Below, one piece after another: positions 4,951-8,916 of a DNA stretch of 8,916 nucleotides. The DNA is from Phycisphaerales bacterium (GTDB lineage: Bacteria; Planctomycetota; Phycisphaerae; Phycisphaerales; UBA1924). Position numbers and translations under genes: made by a program. The notes below the pieces were generated by a model. That model searched no databases. It saw only the letters and a program-made list of their open reading frames with translations, and was not told the DNA's origin. The DNA lies in the NCBI GenBank assembly GCA_029260335.1, contig JAJDDL010000444.1, positions 1-8,916 of the forward strand, read 5' to 3'. Numbering within the stretch: the first letter of the stretch is position 1; each line of letters starts with the position of its first letter.

Positions 4951-6867
4951 CTAACTCTTTGCGTCTTCGCCGTCTTCAGGTCCCATCGGTCGATGGAGAG
5001 AACCACCATCTACACCGTATTCGTCCCCAGTACCTTCGAGCGGGTGCTCGTCGAGCCCCACCGCTTGCGCTTTCTTGCGTCTGCGCTGCACCTCTTCGGC
5101 GCTCTCGAGTTCGCCTTCTTTGGACGCTACCACCGCCGCGACCATGGAGTCGCCCGTGATGTTGCACACAGTTCGGCACATGTCCAGGATCCGGTCGACG
5201 CCAAACAGGATCGCGATACCGCCTGCCATGACGGCCTGATCAAACCCGAGTTGCTGCAGCACGATCACGAGCATGATGAGCCCGGCGCTGGGTACGGCGG
5301 CGGTACCGATACTCGCGAGCGTGGCGGTCAGGATGATCATGAGCTGATCGGTAAAGCTCACGTCGATGCCGTAGAGCTGGGCGATGAAGATTGCCGCGAC
5401 GCCTTGGTACAGCGCCGTGCCGTCCATGTTGACCGTGGCGCCAAGAGGCAGCACGAAGCTCGAGACCTCCTCGGAGACGCCGAGACGGTCCTCTGCGCAT
5501 TCCATGGTCACGGGCAAGGTTGCCGCAGAGCTCGAACTACTGAATGCCACGAGCTGTGCCGGTGCGATCGCTTTGAAGAACCGGGTGTAGTTGACCCTCG
5601 CGAATACCCAGAGGATCAAGGGGTACACGCCGAAGGCCATGATGATCAATCCGCTGATCACCACAACGCTGTACACCAGGAGCGAGCCGAGCACCCCCAA
5701 GCCCATGTCCGCGACCACGCGCGCAATCAGCGCAAAGACCGCAAACGGGGCCGCAAGCATCAACACCTGCACGAGCTTGATCACCACCTCGGTCATCCCG
5801 TCGGCGATCGCGATGATGGGCGCAGCCTTCTGTTTCGGGATGAGCGTGAGCCCCACGCCAATCACCAGGGCCGCAAAGACCACCTGGAGCATCTTCGCGT
5901 CCGCAAGTGCCGCGAACGGGTTCTCCGGCACGATCTCCAGGATCTGATCCCAGGGGCTCAACTCTCGGGCTTTCTGCTCGCCCGCTTGTCCGATCTTGCT
6001 TTGATATGTGCCCTCGCCCATCGCCGCCAAGCGATCGCGCGTCTCCTCGGGCACAAACTTGCCCGGCTTGATCAGGTTGGCAAGTAGCAGACCGATGGCG
6101 ATGGCAACCGCGGTCGTCGTGAGATAGATCACGATCGTGCGGGCGCCGATGCGGCTCAGCTTGCGCAGGTCGTTCAGACTGCTGGCCCCCACAATGAGGC
6201 TAAACAACACGAGCGGGATCGCGATCAGACGGAGAATACGGATGAACAGGTCACCCACGAGTTTGTTGAAGTTGGCGATGAGCCTTGGCACGCTCGCGAC
6301 AAACCCGGCACCGCTGTTAGCCGAGGAAGCCTCTAGGCCGGTCGCCGGGTCCTTGGAGATCTGGACGAGATCCGCGACCAGCCACCCGACATCTTTAGCC
6401 AATGCAGCATCTGTGGGCGGCGCGATTCGAGCGACGACCTGATCTGAATCCTCTGTTGCCGCGCCCTCGATGATTTCTAGAGCCTGGGTGACCTGTCCTC
6501 GCAGCCAGTCGCGCGCCGCACCAGCATCCTGGGCTTCGCTCGCTTCAACCACCAGGTCCCGCGTGAGCCAATCGACCACGCGTCCGCTGTACGCATTGCT
6601 CGGCGGCTCTATCGGCCCCACCCCTGGCGCGGGGGCGTATTCATCCAAGGTTCGTCCAAGCCACTCGATCGCAGGGCCCGGGTTGTCAGGCAACTCATCA
6701 GCCTGCTTTGCATCCTTGCTGGCCCGATAACTCGCCGGATCGCCAACACCGAGCGCACCCCAGGTGTATGCGTCCCAGGAGAGGTTGATCGCCGCGCCGG
6801 CGGCCACGCCCAGGACCAATCCGATCAAGATCTTCCAATGCAGGGCCATAGAGCTTCGCTCGCTCAT
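4951..6867 (-). CDS. Dicarboxylate/amino-acid:cation symporter (DAACS/SDF family) with large TM1-TM2 insertion
   Basis: A 638-residue secondary transporter of the GltP/GltPh/DctA family, which imports acidic amino acids or C4-dicarboxylates with Na+ or H+. Seen in order: TM1 (about 10-28), an insertion of about 175 residues, TM2 (GDLFIRILRLIAIPLVLFS, from 205), further helices, the serine-rich hairpin 1 (S443-S447 then AATLP), NMDGT (480-484) in TM7, hairpin 2 (SIGTAAVPSAG), and TM8 with D562, R565 and N569 in LDMCRTVCNITGD. R565 matches GltPh Arg397, which reads the acidic side chain, so the substrate is probably acidic. Most family members are about 400-450 residues, and the extra length is almost all in the TM1-TM2 loop, which should face outside. 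An in-frame ATG at 6885 exists, but AAGGAG lies just before the ATG at 6867, so I chose 6867. Confidence 0.93.
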   Translation of the reverse strand: MSERSSMALHWKILIGLVLGVAAGAAINLSWDAYTWGALGVGDPASYRASKDAKQADELPDNPGPAIEWLGRTLDEYAPAPGVGPIEPPSNAYSGRVVDWLTRDLVVEASEAQDAGAARDWLRGQVTQALEIIEGAATEDSDQVVARIAPPTDAALAKDVGWLVADLVQISKDPATGLEASSANSGAGFVASVPRLIANFNKLVGDLFIRILRLIAIPLVLFSLIVGASSLNDLRKLSRIGARTIVIYLTTTAVAIAIGLLLANLIKPGKFVPEETRDRLAAMGEGTYQSKIGQAGEQKARELSPWDQILEIVPENPFAALADAKMLQVVFAALVIGVGLTLIPKQKAAPIIAIADGMTEVVIKLVQVLMLAAPFAVFALIARVVADMGLGVLGSLLVYSVVVISGLIIMAFGVYPLILWVFARVNYTRFFKAIAPAQLVAFSSSSSAATLPVTMECAEDRLGVSEEVSSFVLPLGATVNMDGTALYQGVAAIFIAQLYGIDVSFTDQLMIILTATLASIGTAAVPSAGLIMLVIVLQQLGFDQAVMAGGIAILFGVDRILDMCRTVCNITGDSMVAAVVASKEGELESAEEVQRRRKKAQAVGLDEHPLEGTGDEYGVDGGSLHRPMGPEDGEDAKS

Positions 6868-6872
6868 GGAAA

Positions 6873-6878
6873 CTCCTT
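6873..6878 (-). promoter_or_regulatory. Shine-Dalgarno site fixing the symporter start
   Basis: On the minus strand AAGGAG lies 5 nt upstream of the ATG at 6867. If translation began at the upstream ATG (6885) this site would fall inside the coding sequence, so 6867 is the better start. Confidence 0.7.
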
Positions 6879-6916
6879 CCGGCATGTCTCAGCCGAGCCG
6901 TCAGGTTAGCGGACTT

Positions 6917-6934
6917 GGATGGTCTTGACCATCC
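6917..6934. repeat. Perfect 18-bp palindrome, candidate operator between divergent units
   Basis: GGATGGTC-TT-GACCATCC is a perfect 8+8 bp inverted repeat with a 2-base centre. It lies 50 bp upstream of the symporter start (6867), in the spacer facing the plus-strand small membrane ORF and the ABC exporter. Size and symmetry fit a dimeric regulator site, and the 2-nt centre makes it a poor RNA hairpin. TTGACC at 6925-6930, inside its right half, resembles a plus-strand -35 box, but no -10 box follows at the right distance. No regulator gene is in the window. Confidence 0.45.
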
Positions 6935-7053
6935 GGTGATTTGCGGGTTTGGAACGTCTGGGTAAGCCAGATCGAGCGGGCGAACCAGCAAAGTCCTTGG
7001 GTCGGCGCGGTTTGTTCGGCATATTCGAGAGGTCCACGTATTTGTCGAAGGGG

Positions 7054-7191
7054 ATGTTCAAGTACGCTTTGATCGACCTCGCGGAGCCTCTGGGCACCAT
7101 GCCCGCATTCGTCGCGCCGGCCGTCGTGCTGGGGCTGGTTGTCTCGCTGGTCTTCTGGCATCGCAGGTCTCGCCAAGCCGAATCCAAGTAA
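7054..7191 (+). CDS. Possible small single-span membrane protein upstream of the ABC exporter
   Basis: A 45-residue reading frame beginning MFKYALIDLAEPLGT, followed by one hydrophobic segment (about residues 16-35, MPAFVAPAVVLGLVVSLVFW) and a basic tail (HRRSRQAESK) that should stay in the cytoplasm. The frame is open back to a TGA at 6937, so a longer form of about 80 residues from TTG at 6949 is possible. GAAGGGG abuts the ATG at 7054, too close for an ideal ribosome site, so the start is uncertain. Codon third positions are GC-rich, as in neighbouring genes. The stop is 30 nt before the ABC exporter ATG, in the same frame, suggesting co-transcription and perhaps an accessory role. I recognise no family. 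Confidence 0.42.
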   Translation: MFKYALIDLAEPLGTMPAFVAPAVVLGLVVSLVFWHRRSRQAESK

Positions 7192-7221
7192 GGAGTTCGA
7201 GCCGACGGCTACGATCGCTCG

Positions 7222-8916
7222 ATGGCTCAGATTCCAAGAAGCAGCGACCGATTTCGCGATTATCGTCGTGAACGACGCGAGAAGAAGTCCCACGAGCAAG
7301 TCGGCGATTACGCGCCCAAAAAGCGTTCGAGCATCCGCACCCGATCCTTCAAGGGCCTCTTCGGCGCGTTCTGGTCGCTCTTGCAGGGCCACCGAAAGAT
7401 GCTCTTTGCGAGTCTCCTGACGCTCTCGGTCGCGACCGTGCTCGGGCTCGCGAGCCCCGCGGGCATCAAGATCGCCATTGACTACATCCTGCTCGATTCA
7501 CCGGGGCCTACGGGCTTGCCCGAGTTCTTGCCGCGCGATCGGATCACGCTGCTCTGGTTGCTCTCCGGCGGCCTGATCTCGCTCGCGATCGTCAGTGTGA
7601 TTATCAGCGTGTGGGGCAGATGGCAGACCACGCGCATGACCAAGCGCATCCAGGTCGCGATGCGTCGGCGGGTGTTCGAGCACGCCGTGCGCTTGCCGTT
7701 GCATCGCGTGCACGATCTCAAGTCCGGCGGCGTGGCCAGTATGCTTCGCGAAGACGCCGGAGGCGTGGGCGAGCTGCTGTTCAGCATGATCTACAACCCG
7801 TGGCGCGCAGTCATCCAGCTCACCGGCACGATCATCATCCTCGCAAGCGTCGACTGGAGACTCGTCGTCGGCGCGATCCTGCTCTTGCCGACCGTCTGGT
7901 TCACGCATCGCGCGTGGATCGGTCGTTTGCGTCCGATCTATCGCGACATCCGTTCCACGCGTCAGGGCATCGACGCGCACTCGACCGAGAGCTTCGCGGG
8001 CATGCGCGTCGTGCGGGGCTTCAGCCGCGAACGGGCCGAGACTCAGCGATTTACGACCAATAGCCACTTCATGGCCCGCCAGGAGCTGCTCGGCTGGTGG
8101 TGGAGCCGCGGCATCGAGATCGTGTGGATGCTGCTCATTCCGATCGCCTCGTCGGGCGTTCTGCTCTATGGCGGATGGCAGGTCGTCGAAGGAACGCTCA
8201 CCATCGGCGACCTGATGATGTTCAGCACATACCTGCTCTTGCTCTTGGGTCCCTTGGAGTCGCTTGTCTCCAGCGCGACCAACATCCAGAACCAGCTTGC
8301 GGGCTTCGATCGTGTGATCGACCTGCTCGAAGAGCCGCGCGAGTTTCAGGATGGGTCAAGCCGAGAGCTCACCTCGCTCGATACGACCCGGCTCAAGGGC
8401 GAGCTCACGCTCAACGCCGTGGGCTACACCTATCCCAAGACCTCGACCCCGGCGATCCACAACATCTCGCTCACCGTCAAGCCGGGCGAGCACATCGCGC
8501 TCGTCGGCAGATCCGGCGCGGGCAAGACCACCCTCTGCAATCTCATCGCACGCTTCTTCGACCCGACCGAGGGCGTCATCGCGATCGTCGGCGTCGACCT
8601 CCGCACTGCAACCGTCGAGAGCTACCGCTCTTTGCTCGGCATCGTCGAACAGGACGTCTTCCTTTTCGATGGTTCCATCCACGATAACATCGCGTTCGCA
8701 AGACGCGACGCGACGCGCGAGGACGTGATCGCCGCGGCGACTCTCGCGGCTGCCGACGAGTTCATCGTCAAGACCGACAAGGGCTACGACACACTCATCG
8801 GTGAGCGCGGCGTCCGGCTCTCGGGCGGCCAGAAACAACGGCTCGCGATCGCGCGCGCGATCCTCGCAGACCCCCGCATACTGATCCTCGACGAGGCGAC
8901 GAGCAGTCTCGACGCC
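7222..8916 (+). CDS. ABC exporter half-transporter (MsbA/ABCB type), 3' end cut by window
   Basis: An open frame of 565 codons to the last base of the window encodes a fused membrane plus ATPase half-transporter, expected to work as a dimer. A basic N-terminus of about 55 residues precedes six predicted membrane spans (about 59-350), the exporter fold. The nucleotide-binding domain shows A-loop tyrosines Y402/Y404, Walker A G429-RSGAGKTT with K435, Q-loop Q477 (IVEQDVFLFDGSI), signature LSGGQKQR (533-540), and Walker B ILILDEATSSLDA with D557-E558. The H-loop and C-terminus lie outside the window. Family members export lipids, peptides or drugs, and the substrate is not predictable. An in-frame TAA at 7189-7191 bounds the frame upstream and ATG 7222 is the first start. 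The only Shine-Dalgarno-like AGGAG (7191-7195) is 26 nt away, too far, while TACGAT ends 6 nt before the ATG. Confidence 0.95.
   Translation, partial: MAQIPRSSDRFRDYRRERREKKSHEQVGDYAPKKRSSIRTRSFKGLFGAFWSLLQGHRKMLFASLLTLSVATVLGLASPAGIKIAIDYILLDSPGPTGLPEFLPRDRITLLWLLSGGLISLAIVSVIISVWGRWQTTRMTKRIQVAMRRRVFEHAVRLPLHRVHDLKSGGVASMLREDAGGVGELLFSMIYNPWRAVIQLTGTIIILASVDWRLVVGAILLLPTVWFTHRAWIGRLRPIYRDIRSTRQGIDAHSTESFAGMRVVRGFSRERAETQRFTTNSHFMARQELLGWWWSRGIEIVWMLLIPIASSGVLLYGGWQVVEGTLTIGDLMMFSTYLLLLLGPLESLVSSATNIQNQLAGFDRVIDLLEEPREFQDGSSRELTSLDTTRLKGELTLNAVGYTYPKTSTPAIHNISLTVKPGEHIALVGRSGAGKTTLCNLIARFFDPTEGVIAIVGVDLRTATVESYRSLLGIVEQDVFLFDGSIHDNIAFARRDATREDVIAAATLAAADEFIVKTDKGYDTLIGERGVRLSGGQKQRLAIARAILADPRILILDEATSSLDA

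Noticed and set aside
4993..6087. 364-codon plus-strand frame inside the symporter gene
   Set aside because: Its translation is His/Asp/Arg-rich and repetitive, the usual shadow of a hydrophobic membrane gene. The minus strand has all symporter motifs.
7498..8838. Several frames on both strands over the ABC exporter (for example 7498-8067 and 8356-8838 minus, 8097-8687 plus)
   Set aside because: The frame from 7222 carries all ABC motifs without interruption to the window end. The others are Arg/Asp-rich shadows.
1..8916. CRISPR array, tRNA/rRNA genes, insertion sequences, toxin-antitoxin or phage-defence modules
   Set aside because: No repeat-spacer pattern, cloverleaf, transposase motif, terminal inverted repeat pair or defence-type domain was seen on either strand.

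Overview
The window is high-GC bacterial DNA and looks like a planctomycete, most likely of the Phycisphaerae. The evidence is a secreted peptidase ending in a planctomycete-style dockerin-like EF-hand pair, a small secreted protein ending in a Val-Pro-Ala-Pro / hydrophobic / Arg-rich sorting tail, and mixed start signals (some genes with strong Shine-Dalgarno sequences, others with none). This assignment is inferred from protein style only. There are no rRNA or tRNA genes, CRISPR arrays, insertion sequences or phage genes.

Layout. On the minus strand at the left edge is the 5' part of a gamma-glutamyltranspeptidase lipoprotein gene (1-470). It is divergent from a large secreted M14 zinc carboxypeptidase (597-2849, +) that ends at a strong intrinsic terminator (2878-2908). 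Then come a 101-residue stand-alone DUF4157-type HExxH protein (2975-3280, +) and, 33 bp later, an exported alpha/beta-hydrolase (3314-4111, +). A perfect 14-bp hairpin (4135-4165) separates these from two minus-strand genes: a sorting-tail (PEP-CTERM-like) secreted protein (4190-4798) and a dicarboxylate/amino-acid:cation symporter (4951-6867) with an unusual insertion of about 175 residues. After a divergent spacer holding a perfect 8+8 bp palindrome (6917-6934) come a possible single-span small membrane protein (7054-7191, +) and an ABC exporter half-transporter (7222 to the right edge, +). The exporter is cut off just after Walker B.

How the genes fit together. Five of the eight proteins are exported or membrane-inserted in ways that suit peptide and amino-acid use: an extracellular carboxypeptidase, a gamma-glutamyl peptide hydrolase, a hydrolase of unknown substrate, and an acidic amino-acid/dicarboxylate importer. 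They are split among at least four transcription units, so this is a plausible shared theme and not a demonstrated pathway. I see no convincing new multi-gene system. The items most worth a second look are the minimal DUF4157 protein, the large extracytoplasmic insertion in the symporter, the palindrome between the symporter and the ABC-exporter unit, and TAnnnT boxes placed exactly 6 nt before two start codons that lack Shine-Dalgarno sequences.
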